Shown piece by piece: positions 9,841 through 21,700 of a DNA stretch of 64,000 nucleotides. The notes beneath the pieces are model-generated. The model was given only the letters and a program-made list of their open reading frames with translations. It had not been told where the DNA came from and ran no database searches. Within the stretch, counting starts at the first letter, position 1, and each line of letters opens with the position of its first letter. Source of the DNA: Cryptomeria japonica (taxonomy: Eukaryota; Streptophyta; Pinopsida; Cupressales; Cupressaceae); assembly GCF_030272615.1 (NCBI RefSeq), contig NC_081413.1, forward strand, positions 564,634,510-564,698,509, written 5' to 3'. Position numbers and translations under genes: made by a program.

Positions 9841-11404
9841 ACAGGCCATACAATGGAGTGTTTTAGACTACAAATAATGTAAAACTTTAGAAAACAATGT
9901 AAAAATGTTCAAGAACAAGTTTCTTATTTATTCCATTTTTCTCCCACCCAAATTTGTATGGAAAGGATTATTTATGCCTCCAAAAACAATTCTTCGTCAA
10001 ACCGACCATAAACTAACTTTTAACAATTGATAATAACAATAACACAGTTGTTATTGGCAACATTGACAACTAATAAGCAACTTTTGCAACTTTTGTCCTA
10101 ATGACATAAAAACTTCACAAATGACCCAAAATGACTAGAAATGGTCCAAAATGACCTTAATAACATGAAGAAAATATAAAAACAAACAAAATATCAAATT
10201 TGGCCATGTTGACCACACATAGGCCCCTAGGGTGTTCTTGCACCATAGGTATACCCATAAAAGCATAACAAAGAGAATTTTGGGAGGGAGATTGCATGCT
10301 CTCTAAGAGAACAATATTACATGGGAACCTGTGATGGAAAATACAATTATGAGAACAAATTCTTGGATCTATTGCCCAAATATAGCCTCACAAAGTAATA
10401 TATCACTTACAATATGAAGTAGGAAACAACCTATCATACAAACTGATCTCCAATTACATTTGTAGGAACCAACCTATATGAGACACCAATCCCCTAATCC
10501 AAGATCTAAGCACCAACTCAACATATGAGACACCAATTTCATAGGTACAAAAGAAATGAATTGAAAACCTTCAGAATGACTACACAACTTGCATTTGATA
10601 TGATCAACCTTTAGAACATTCCCACATTGCATATGGTCTTCTAATGAAACTACAAAATTATTGGGATGCAACTCACATAACATCAACCTCATAGTACACA
10701 TCAATCATTCAATTCTTTGACATTGCAATCACACACACACACACACATAATAGGAATGAAACTAAATCAACTATACATATTTGTTACAATGATTATTACT
10801 TTCATATGTTAGCCTAAGAAAAGGTTAATGCATCTGCAAGTCATCCACGAGAATAAACCTTCACCAAATATGTAGTAGGCTAGGTCTAAAAGGCAACACA
10901 TTACTCCAAAAGAAAGAATATGCTATGCATTATCCAATGTAGCCTCATCTGGTCCCAACAATCATCCATACACTATCTTCAATGAGCACATGTTGCAATC
11001 TTCTAGAGCATCAATTTGAAACAACAACCTAGTTAGCCAACTCACACAGTGAATACTTTGTTACTTCTAACTGCCTGTCTATAGAAGATCAACTCCAAAA
11101 TTTTTGCAATTTGATAGAACGTTTGTCGACATACTCTCCTTGCAAACCATAGATCATAACTCTCAAGTGCAGAAGAATGCAAAATAGACCAAGTTGCTAG
11201 TGTATACACACTATCTGAGGAACAAACCTTAGTAACATACCACATATACTTTTAGATAACTGTCAACACTTGGAATGGATGCAAGATGATATTATAATCA
11301 TACTACAACCGATCTTACAAATTGTCATTGTACTTTTGGAACTAAATGTTAAAAAATAGATATTATGATAGTTGTGGCTATATAATTACATGTCGATTGG
11401 ATAC
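9841..11404. other. Intergenic, nothing recognised
   Basis: AT-rich sequence without a supported gene on either strand. The minus-strand ORFs at 10474-10704 and 11042-11245 show no domain or family likeness. The only simple feature is the CA repeat at 10730-10746. Confidence 0.6.
10730..10746. repeat. (CA)n microsatellite
   Basis: An uninterrupted CACACACACACACACA run, too short to be more than a common plant dinucleotide repeat. Confidence 0.9.
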
Positions 11405-12319
11405 AATGAGCTCATTTGACACACCTTTGACATCGATGATAGTTCATATGTTCAAAAAATCTTATCACCAATAAATATTTCTTGAGAAGATTTGTTCCTG
11501 ATTTTGCTGAGTTGACTAAGCCTATTGCAGAAATGATGAAGAATCATCATTCTTTCAAATGGAGCCCTGAGGGAAAACAATATTTTGAGGACATAAAAGT
11601 GGCGATTGCAAAGGCACCCACCCTGGTATATCCTGATTTCTCTAAAGATTTCATTATATACTCATACACCTTAGAACATACCTTGTCTGCTATATTGTTG
11701 CAAACGAATGAACAAAGTATTGAAGCCCCAATATCTTTTATGAGCATCCCTCTGAAGAAGTATGAGTTGAACTATTCTCCTCTTGAGAAACATGCTTATG
11801 TTGTAGTAAAGGATCTTAAGATCTTTAGGATATTATATTCTACATTCTCATGCTGTCATTTTTGTGCCGGAGGCAGCTGTGAAAAGTATTCTTACTCAAC
11901 ATAAGATTGGTTGCAATAAAAGGGGCTCTTGGATAGCTAAAGTGTAGGAGTATGACGTGGATATCAAACCTACCAATTTGGTCAGAGGAAAAGGCTTGGC
12001 AAAATTAATTGTAGAAAGCAAACCTTCTGAGGAAGAAGATCTCCCATTGGCGTTGTTTACCAGCACAACAGATGAATGGTTCTCAATTGTGTCATATTTC
12101 TTAACATATGGAAATTGTCCTTCTCACTTGTCCTCAAAAGGAAAAAGGAATTTGAAACTAAAGGCTAGGAGATACGTTCTTCGGGAAGGAAATTTGTATA
12201 AAAGAGGAGTTGATGGCACTTTCTTGAGATGTGTAGACAAGGAACAACAAAAGAATTTGTTGGAATTCTTTAACAACAAGGCTTGTGGCGGTCATTTCTT
12301 TGCTTTTGTAACAACTTTT
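11405..12319 (+). pseudogene. Ty3/gypsy RT end, RNase H and integrase zinc region (first part)
   Basis: This is the left half of a pol gene split by the chromovirus insertion. The FLRRFVPDFAELTKPI motif (from about 11479) is the RT thumb/connection region. FKWSPEGKQYFEDIK and PDFSKDFIIYS...AILLQ mark the RNase H-like domain, and NYSPLEKHAYVVVKDLK is also RNase H. A frameshift near 11845 and a stop near 11947 interrupt it. From 11957 the frame resumes with DVDIKPTNLVRGKGLAKL, then the integrase HHCC N-terminus (LREGNLYKRGVDGTFLRCV, ending CGGHF). The reading frame is cut at 12319 and continues at 24780. Upstream of about 11405 no RT palm is found, so the 5' end is missing. The lack of a chromodomain and the D-x-FTKWVEA-type core suggest a Tat/Ogre- or Athila-like clade (tentative). 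Confidence 0.85.
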
Positions 12320-13053
12320 TGTAATGTTCCCCAACTGTACCGACCAAGGAAGCAAGGGTGTACGGTAGTGTTGGAGCAGGACTGTATGGTAGTGCAATTG
12401 TATGGTGCTAGAACAAAGGTAGTATGGTGAAGGAGACTATGAGTATGGTTGCCAAGGAAGGGTCGTACGGTAGTGTCGAAGAGGCCGTTGGTGCCAAGGC
12501 CGTATGGTGGTGCCAAATAGGTCATACGGTAGTGTGGAGGCAGGTCATATGGTGGTGAGGAGGGAGTGTAACCGTACGGTGAGGGGGTACGGTAGAATTC
12601 AACTTGTGCATGGGTTAATCTCTCGCAAGTTTATTGAGTGACAAATTCAGAATATTAGAAATCCTTATGCATCTAAATCAGATTAACAAATACTCAAAAA
12701 ATACTCAATTGGAGAAGTAACAATGATGAAATTCAAGATTTGCTAGATCTAGAACAAGAACACCAAACAGAATAGGGAGGGCCTTTCACCTCCGAAATGG
12801 TGGAAACCAAAACTCCAACAAGAATTTGCACAAGAGAGAAAAATATCCAAATTTGCATCCCTACAATAATGACTAATATGACCATATATATGGGCTCTGG
12901 GAAACTTCCCGAAGGGTTACAAATAGGCCGACACGACCAACAAAAACTTGTCTAATCTAATTAAATAAAAGGGCCTGAAAGATTTGTTATTAAATTTGGG
13001 GCCTTACAACAAAATAATTAGATTTATTATTTAATTATATCGGGGACATCACA
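12320..13053 (-). repeat. 3' LTR of the chromovirus
   Basis: 734 bases. It contains a cluster of degenerate CGTACGGTRGTG repeats (about 12355-12595) and a TATATAT element at 12885-12891, which lies in the expected promoter place for minus-strand transcription. The outer end falls in the integrase codons of the older gypsy element. Confidence 0.9.
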
Positions 13054-13066
13054 GTCCTCCTGGGCC
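13054..13066 (-). other. Polypurine tract of the chromovirus
   Basis: Read on the minus strand this is GGCCCAGGAGGAC, directly before the 3' LTR start TGTGATG. It overlaps the codons just after the chromodomain. Confidence 0.6.
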
Positions 13067-16000
13067 AAAAATTGCTTGCCCTCAAGCAATTGCAGACTTG
13101 GATGTTCAAGAATTTGCTCGCCTTCCTAGGTGGCATCCTCAATGGGTAGATTCTTCCAGCATATAAGGAACTCTTTGACTGTGCGTGTTCTCAACCTCTT
13201 TTCTCTAACATCAATGATCTCCGTCGACTCCAGAATTAGTTTCCCTTCTTCATCGATGGGTGGCAGATCCTTGGTGACTGTGACACGCTGCCCGACGACC
13301 TTCTTCAAACATGATACGTGAAAAATATTGTGGATCCGACCCCCCTCAAGAAGCTCCAATTCGTAGGCAACTTCACCCACTCTTCGAACCACCCTGTAGG
13401 GTCCATAGAAACACGACTTCAACTTCTCCTTACCACTTGTCTTCAAGGAGGATTGTCTGTATGGTTGAAGTCGGAGGTAAACCAGATCACCAACCTCAAA
13501 ATTCTGCTCAATCCGGTGTCGATCAGCATACATCTTTTTCTAGTTCTGAGCCCTCTGTAGGTTGTCTTTGAGAGACGTCAGGATGTCTAAACTCTCCTGA
13601 AGCCAATCTTTGGCCATCAGTGCACGACTGCTCCCAATGCCAGGTCAACAAATGAAGATGGTTCATAACCATACAATGCTTTAAAAGGTGGCATGCCTAT
13701 CAACATGTGATAAGTGGTGTTGTAATAGTGTTCACCCAAATATAACCAGTGAACCCAAGCCTTCTATTGTGCTGAGACGTAGTTCCTGAGATAACCCTCC
13801 AGCCATTTGTTCACAATCTCGGTCTATCCATCTGTCTGTGGATGGTAGCTCATGCTTGGCGATAGCTCGGTTCCATCCAACTGAAATAACTCCATCCAGA
13901 AGGTACTCAGAAAATGGCTATCCCTATCACTGACTATGTTTCGCAGTAAACCATGTAGGCAGATACCTCACGGAAGAACAACTCGGCTACTTGGACTACT
14001 CGATATCCTATGGGGATGGCAAAAAAATGTGCATACTTGGTCAATCGGTCAACTGTGACAAAAATGCAATCCTTTCCTTGTACTTTGGGGAGTCTCGTAA
14101 TGAAATCCATCGAGATGCTATCCCATTTCTGATCGGGAATCGACAGTGGTTGCAGCAGTCCGGCGGGTAGGTTATGCTCAGATTTGTTCTGTTGACAGGT
14201 GGAGCATTCCCGCACATACTGCAGGACGTTGTCCTTAAGCCCCTTCCAGGAAAACCTTTCATGGATATGTCTATAGGTTTTCAAGTATCTCGGGTGTCCA
14301 GCCAAGGGAGAGTCATGCAATTCCTTCAGAACCTTTTCCTTCATCTTGGATTCAGGTACCAGATAAATTATGTCCTTGTAATAAATGATGTTGTCAACCA
14401 CCTTGTATCAGTCATCTCGCACTTGACCATCCATCAGTTCGCAGGGAAAAGTGTTTTTAGAGTATTCAATCAACAGGTATTCCTTCCAACCCGCCGAAAT
14501 TTGAGATAAAGAACATATGGCAGGCCTTCTTGACAGGGCATCAACGACCACATTATTCTTTCCCTTCACATATTCAATGTAGAAATCAAATGCCTGGACT
14601 TTGCTCACCCATTTATGTTGTTGTTCATTCAGATCCCTCTGCTCCAAGAAGTATCACAAGCTGTTGTGGTCCATTCGCACAACAAAATTTGCTCTGACGA
14701 GGTATTGCCGAAACTTCGTCACTGCGTCTATGATGGCGAGCATCTCCTTGTTGTAGATGGAATATAACCACTCAACTCCCGAGAGCTTCCGGCTCTTGAA
14801 TGCAATGGGGTGATGGTCTTGCATCAACACTGCTCCAATGCCTTCACTCGAGGCATCACACTCGAGGATGAAAGGGCGAGTGAAGTCTGGTAGTGCTAGA
14901 ACCAGACATGTACTCATAACTTCTTTTAATTTGTCGAAGGTTTGTTGCGGCTGCACATTCCAAAGGAAGGATCCTTTCTTTGTCAGATCTGTCAGTGGTG
15001 CCCCAAGCTGTGAAAATCCTTTCACAAACCTTCTATAATAACTACACAAACCAAAAAATCCGCGTAGCTCCGAGAGAGTCTTGGGTGGAGGCCAATCCAA
15101 AATGGCCTGAATCTTCTCTTGGTGAACTTGTACCCCCTGGGCACTGATGACGTGACCCAAGTACAGAACCTCGGTCATTCCAAATTCACATTTAGACCTT
15201 TTGGCATACAATGATTGTGATTCCATAATCCCCAATCCTTCATCTAAATGCCCCATATGTTCCTTCCAGGACTTGCTGTAGATGAGTATGTCATCAAAGA
15301 ATGCCAATAGGAACTTACGCAGTTGCTTGTTGAAGATGTGGTTCATGCAGGACTGAAAAGTGGCCAGAGCATTGGTTAATCCAAACAGCATGACCAAGAA
15401 CTCATAGTGTCTGTAATGGCAATGAAAGTCCATCTTTTCCACATCTTTCTCCCTCATTTGGATCTGATGGTAGCCGAAACAGAGATCAATCTTGGAGAAA
15501 TAGATTGCGCCATGTAGTTCGTCCAATAGCTCATCAATCCCGGGAATGGGGTACCTATTTTTGATAGTCTTCTTGTTTAGTGCACGATAATCGACACACA
15601 TTTTGAGAGTCTCGTCCTTCTTCTTCACCTGTACCACCAAGGATGCAAAGGGGCTAGAACTGGGTCGGATCCATCCCTTATTGAGGAGTTCCTGGATCAT
15701 TTTCTCTATCTCATCTTTGAACTTCTTCGGGTGGCGATAGGGTGTGGTGATAATGGGTTTTGCTCCCTCCTCCAGCTCAATGGTCTTCTCAAACCCTCAG
15801 TGTGGGGGTATACCAGGTGGAATATCAACGAAGACCAAACTATGCTCATCCAAAACCAACTGAAGTTCCCCATCCCGATAGTACATCGGTTGCCCTTTCA
15901 CAGGTTTTGTTGAGATCAGGCAATGTGTTTCCCAAACTACTTCATCATGTCTGAAGATGGCTTCCAGCCTTTTGGTGGAAATCTCCCTCGGGCCGCCATT

Positions 16001-16591
16001 CAACATTCCCTTGAGAACTACCTTCCTGCCATCCACCTCGAATGAGAACTCCATCCTTTTGAAGCTATGTGTGTGCTCGTCAAGGGTCTCCATCCATTGA
16101 ATGCCCAATATGACATCCGTGTCATCCAGATCAACAACAAAGAAATCATTGGTCACTGTGTAATTTCCCATAGTGATACTCAGTTGCAGAACTAGGTGAG
16201 TGCATGATAGGAGATTGCCTCCTGCCACCTTGACATCGAACCCTTCATGTTCCTTCGTGCACAAGCCCCTATGGTTGATGAGTGATGAGTTTATGAAGTT
16301 GAGCGAGGCTCCACTGTTGAGCATAACAAGAATTCGTTGCCCTTGGAGTGTACCACGTACTCTAAATACACTGCACCTTGGGGTACTCGTCAGTGTGGCA
16401 ATGATGCCCCCCCTCTGTACCAATGTGGAGATTCTCTTCGCCAAGCTAGTTTCTTTGGCCAATTCTTCCCTTGGGGTTTCACTTTCTTCATGCTCCTCTT
16501 CTCCATCAGACATCACTTCAATATAGTGAATCTTTCCTTTGCCAAAACATCGATGTCCTGGTTCCCATGGTTCTTTGCAGGTGAAACACAA
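13067..16591 (-). pseudogene. Chromovirus pol: zinc knuckle, protease, RT, RNase H, integrase, chromodomain
   Basis: A zinc knuckle CFTCKEPWEPGHRC opens the segment (16591 leftwards). Protease shows MLNSGASLNFI, where the catalytic DSG has become NSG (codon at 16316-16318). RT is almost intact (14654-15700): SSSPFASLVVQVKKKD, the catalytic FFDD at 15290-15301, and YRRFVKGFSQLGAPLTDLT. RNase H ends with VDALSRRP (about 14525). Integrase has the HHCC finger (ELHDSPLAGHPR...CSTCQQNK) and SMDFITRLP. A frameshift near 13950 moves the second Asp (VSDRD) and the catalytic Glu region (DGQTEIVNKW) to another frame. The C-terminal GPY/F segment (FYGPYRVVRRVG) and chromodomain (TVKEFLICWKNLPIEDAT) follow at 13126-13533. 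Stops near 15795, 14650 and 13125 each look like single transitions. The chromodomain would target histone-marked heterochromatin. Confidence 0.92.
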
Positions 16592-16606
16592 CTTCTTCCT
16601 TCTGAG

Positions 16607-17060
16607 TTCCTATCTTGTGGCTTCATCTAGCGATGATCCCTTCGGATAGGGTTTATTATCCTTTTCCCTCGGAACAAAAGGTGGTTTGGTATGTGCAAAA
16701 CTTCTGGAAAAGGAAGATGTTGTCATGTTACGGGCCTTTTTTATTGCTTCCGTGAGCGTGCTAGGGTTGAACCCTTTCACCCAAACTTTTAGTGGTTCCA
16801 TCAATCCATCAATGAAAAAGACCACCAATCTTTGCTCTGAGATGTCAGTCACCAACACGGATAGTCTCTGGAATTCTATGATGTAACTGTCCACAGATCC
16901 CGATTGCTTTAGTTGCACCAACTCCTTGAAATTGAGTTCTAGATTCTTCCTGTCAAATCAATCTATGAGCTTCTTTGTGAATTCGACATAGGAAGTTATC
17001 TAGTCATGGCCAAAAGTGATCATTCCATGATGCCACCATTCATGCGCGACCCCTTCCAGG
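16607..17060 (-). pseudogene. Chromovirus gag, C-terminal part
   Basis: The C-terminal half of Gag, read right to left: VQLKQSGSVDSYIIEFQRLS and LSV--TDISEQRLVVFFIDGL are the retrotransposon gag domain, and a basic linker leads into the zinc knuckle at 16591. A TAG stop at 16610-16612 separates gag from the zinc knuckle, in a place where CAG would keep the frame. Another TAG (CTA on the plus strand, near 17002) replaces a TGG. The copia element is inserted at 17061, and gag resumes at 23320. Confidence 0.85.
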
Positions 17061-17432
17061 TGTTAGAGTAATTGGGTCTTTACTTGATTAATTAAACATT
17101 ATTTGTTTAATTCTTTAAGTTTCCAATTATCTTTTTACACTTAAGCTAACATTAGGTGCATATAATTAATTATTTTAATTAATTATTATGTGCAAACCTA
17201 GGGTTTTCCCTTTTTAGGGTTTCTTGACCTATTAGAGGTTACTTTTTCTTTTCATTGTATTATCTTTTCAATATACATTTTCTGGTGAATTGGAGCTCTC
17301 TTTTTTGAAGAATATTTTTCCTGTGTTTTTCTTGTTCTTCAGATTTTGCTTCATTGCTTCTCCTTGTAACAGGTTATTCGGCTTGCAGAAGATCTTCAGG
17401 CTACTGTGGGGTTGTATTTCTCAACTCCTATA
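17061..17432 (+). repeat. 5' LTR of the inner copia element
   Basis: 372 bases, from TGTTAGAGTAATTGGG to CTCAACTCCTATA. The four differences from the 3' LTR are two A/G, one A/C and one C/T. The terminal dinucleotide is TA. Confidence 0.95.
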
Positions 17433-17444
17433 TGGTATCAGAGC
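17433..17444 (+). other. Primer-binding site (initiator tRNA-Met type)
   Basis: TGGTATCAGAGC begins at the first base after the LTR, which fixes the LTR end at 17432. Confidence 0.92.
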
Positions 17445-18705
17445 TTCAGATCTACAACTACCTGTTCTTGTTTTGAGATTTTTTTGTGTACCTAGGGTTT
17501 GACCTTTTTTTTCTGAGCACTTTGGGCCTAAACGGACCTCACCATCATGCTCAAAAGGCCTGAAAACCCCAATGGTCATATAAAATTTGACCTTTTTTTG
17601 ACCCTTGAGCATCTGGGTGATTTTTTTTCTCCAAGCTAGGCCGGATGGCCCTGACACGCAAATCGAGAAATTTTAAAAAAAAAAATAAAAAAAAATAGCC
17701 TTTTTATGGCATGCAGGCCGAATTGTTTTGATTTTAAAAAAATTTACAAAAAAAAAATAAAAAAAACAATTGGAAGGCATGTAAATTTTTTTTTTTTTGA
17801 AAAAAAGGCAAATTTTCTAGGGTACCGGACCTGATAGTCTGGCGCCGTACGGAGCTGTTAGGCCGGCCCCACCCGGTGCTTCAGCAACAGCTCACCCTCC
17901 GGCAAATTCTCTCTAGGCCGCTTCCCTCGTCGGCCACTGCTCCAGCTCCGACGCTGCAGACCTGCGCCCGACCGAACACAACCGCCGCCGGCGATCTCCC
18001 ACTCTTCCCGGCCGCGCTTCGCTCCAGCACCACCTCCGCTCCGCTCCGCTAGGCTGAGATCCGCTCTGCCCTAGTACCTCCTTCGCCCAGCCCGAGCGCC
18101 ACCTCCACTCGGCCCTAGCGCCACCTCCGCCCGAAGCACCACCAGCCCCTCCTCTCTAGTTCTTTTGAGAGGGGGTTGGTTTTTTGGGCCTAGATCGTGC
18201 ATCCGGAGTCAGAATTTGGTGAAAGAATAGGCGTTGGAAAGGTAATTCCGAGCCAGACCTTGTGGTGGTGGATTTTTTTCTGGACCTGCTGTTTGACTAT
18301 GTTTTTTACCAGTCAAAGTCGGGCTTCTTTTTTGCACTTCCAGGGCCATAGAATGGGCAAACGGACTCCGTTTTTCGAAAACGAATAGGCGTTGGAAAGC
18401 TCTCAGCCTGCTCTATTTAGATTTGTGATATTTTTTCTTATAATTTTCACCAGGTACATGAGATATCAGTTTGAAGTTTTTTTGCTTATGCACTACTTCG
18501 TTCTCAGTACTATGTACTAGGGTTTGGGTTTCTCCATTGTGGGGGGGTGTTTTTTTCTCGCTTTCTATCATTTATATCAGAAATCAGGAACACCTAAACT
18601 CTCAAAACAAACAAACCCTTTTGCATCTTCTGTTTATTCTGAAAGATCACATAATAAAAACAACCAACAAGCAGGTGCAGGTGTAGAGTTCTTTTCTTTG
18701 TTCTC
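17445..18705 (+). other. Leader of the inner copia element, with poly-A/T and GC-rich blocks
   Basis: About 1.26 kb without supported coding. It has three distinct parts: A/T homopolymer runs at 17670-17800, a strikingly GC-rich block at about 17815-18160 with many CpG and CTCCGCT-type repeats, and a T-rich part holding a 17-base direct repeat GAATAGGCGTTGGAAAG (18225-18241 and 18383-18399). Short ORFs here lack domains. The GC-rich block differs sharply in composition from everything around it. Confidence 0.7.
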
Positions 18706-21700
18706 ATGGTAGATCCTTCAGTTGAGTTGTTGAGTTCACACAACTATCACACCTGGAAGCCCTGCATCACAAGGCTTCTCAGGTCACGAGGGTTGTGGGC
18801 TACATTGGATGACATTCAGCCAGACCTTCACCATCCTTATGAGGTTCTTATGTATCGGAACAAGTTGGATGAGGCCATGGGTTTGATCGCTTTGCATGTC
18901 TCTGACAGTCTTCTGCTTCACCTTGATGAGTTGCTTACTCCTCGGGATATGTGGTTGAAGTTTGATTCTCTCTTCGGGAGGGTCAATGAGATTCGGGCAT
19001 TATAGATTGAGGCAGAGTTGACTTCATTGTTACCTGATACCTTTCCCACTATTGAGGATTTTTTGAACAAATTCAAGACTACCAGATCTGTTCTTTAGGG
19101 ATGTGGAAAGAACAAGACCGATACAAAGTGCATTCATTTGATTCTTTCGAAGCTTCGGGGTCCTTTTCAGTTTTTTGCCTCTGCTTTCTACTCCACCATG
19201 GATGGTTTGGGTATTAATTTCACCATGCCTAGCATTGATGTCTTTTGTGAGCACTTGTCTTGTGAGCAGTCTCATCTTTCTCAGTTGGATACGCTCTCAG
19301 GCTCCAAGAACAAAGCATTGGTTGCTCAATCCTCTAAGGAGAAGGACAAATAGAAGCAGAAACTGAAGCAGAAAAAGACTTCTACAGGTAGTGAGAATTC
19401 CTCTAAGCCTGCTCCTAAGTCTGATTCAAAACCAGTTCCTCCCAAACAAGGGAAATCTTCATAGTCCGGTGAGTCTTCCTCCAAGACTAAGAAGAAATCA
19501 TCAAACACTTGCAGTTTTTGTGGAAATGACGGACATCTAGTTTCCAGGTGTTGGAAATGATTAGAGGCTTTAGAGGAAGCCATGCAGCAACACCACATTT
19601 CCTCACCTCAGGCGTCTTCTCCTTCCATAGTGAAAGGTCATGCTCTCACTACTAGAGCTTCGACCTCTGGGTCCACTTGGATTCTAGATTCTGGTGCTTC
19701 TCACCATATGACACACACTCAACAGTTGGTTACTTCTCTTGCCTCTTGTGGTATTTCATAGATTGCAGTGGGTGACTCAGTTCAGCTTTCCATCTTGGGT
19801 TCAGGTTTTGTCTCTTTGGATGAGGGTACTCTACAGGATGTTCTAGTTGTCCCTGACATCTCGACGAACCTCCTGTCCATTTATCAGATTTGTCACTCTG
19901 GCTCTGGTAAGACAGTTGAGTTCTCACCATATGATGTGGTTATTCGGGACCTCCATGACCATGATTTGGTTGTGGCTTCTGGTAGTGTGGATTCTGCATC
20001 TCGTCTCTACAGATTTGACGAATTTGAGCCCTCTTCGGGTACAAGTTCATCTCTCATAGCACATGCAGATTCAGTGAGTAAGCTTTGACATGAGAGATTG
20101 AGCCATGTCAATTACAGATATCTTCAGTAGATGAGTACACAGGCACTTGTTCTTGTGCTCCCACAGATTTCCTGCACTGATGGTGTTTGTCATGGTTGTG
20201 TTCTTGGCAAGCATCACAGAGATCCCTTTCTGAAGGGGAGAGCCTCTCGTGCTTTGGCACCCTTGGAGTTGATTCACAGTGATCTCATGTCATTTCCCAC
20301 TCCTTTTTCAGGGGCCAAGTATGTACTCACGTTTATTGATTACTTCTCCAGACGCATATGGGTGTACTTTCTTAAGTACAAGTCTGATATCTTTGATTCA
20401 TTTCAAATCTTCAAGACATTTGTTGAGAAGCAGTCTGGCTATTCTATTTGACAGATACGTACAGATAATGGGGGGGAGTATGTGAATCAGGCTTTCAGAG
20501 ATTTTTGCATTGAGCATGGTTTGCAGCATCAGTTTACTGTTCCCTACACCCCTCAGCAGAATGGTGTCGCTAAACTCAAGAACATAACTTTACGGGAGAT
20601 GGCGAATTGTATGATTCAGTCTAGGTTCATGGATTCATCTTTTTGGGGTGAGGCAATTAATTGTGCCAACTATATTCAGAATCGGATGCCTCACAAGGCT
20701 ATTCGACATATGACTCCTGAGGAGGCTTGGTCTCATGACAAGCCTGATGTTTCCTTTTTTTGGGTATTTGGTAGTGAGGCATAGGCCTTTATTCCTGATG
20801 CTCAGAGGAAAGCCATGGAGTGGAAGAGCCGACCACTCATTTTTGTTGGCTACTATGAGGATGTTAAGGCATATAGGTTGTTTGATCCTGATTCCAGAGA
20901 GGTCCTGTTTCGATGGGATGTTCAGTTTGATGAGCGTCTTCCCATAGTGGATACCTCGACTCCAGTGTCTACTCCTCTACCTACTCCGACCACTGCACCA
21001 CTTCAAGATATTTTTGAGGATGATTCTGATGATGGTGTTGATGATCCACCATCCCCACCTCCACCTGCTCCACCTCAGATGCCCAAGTGGGCTTGCCTCA
21101 CTGTTGCAGCAGCAGGTCCTCTGGCTGGTGACCCTTCACATACTCATCGCACTCGTTCTCACACAGTGGGTTCTAGTATTTTGAGCCATGCTATTTTAGA
21201 TGATCCTCAGAAGTTTTCAGAGGTGACAGGTCACCCTGAGTGGGATTGTGCTATGGAGGAGGAGTATTCTTCTTTGATGAGGAATCATACATGGGATCTC
21301 TGTCCTCTTCCTAAGGGCAGAAAGATGGTTAGGTGTCGCTGGTTGTATCGCACTAAATATGCTGCTGATGGTTCCATTGATAAGTACAAGGCATGACTTG
21401 TTGCGAAGGGTTTTTCACAGGTTGAGGGTATTGATTACTCCGAGACATTTGCCCCTGTAGCCAAGATGAATTCCATTCGCTTTGTACTCTCTCTTGCAGC
21501 TTCTCGGCGTTGGCCTGTTTTTCAGAAGGATTTGAAGAGTGTCTTCTTGCACGGGGATCTACAGGAGGAAATCTACATGGAACAACCTCAGGGATTTGTG
21601 CAGGATAGTTCTTTGGTTTGCAAACTTCGGCGTTCATTGTATGGTCTCAAACAGGCCCCTTAGGCTTGGTATGAGAAGATGGACTCTTTCTTGCTCTCCA

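Noticed and set aside
13126-13571. Plus-strand ORFs over the chromovirus pol
   Set aside because: They overlap clear minus-strand integrase and chromodomain coding and are antisense shadows.
17433-17444. tRNA-like TGGTATCAGAGC motifs as tRNA genes
   Set aside because: Only 12-13 bases match, and each is placed next to an LTR; they are primer-binding sites.
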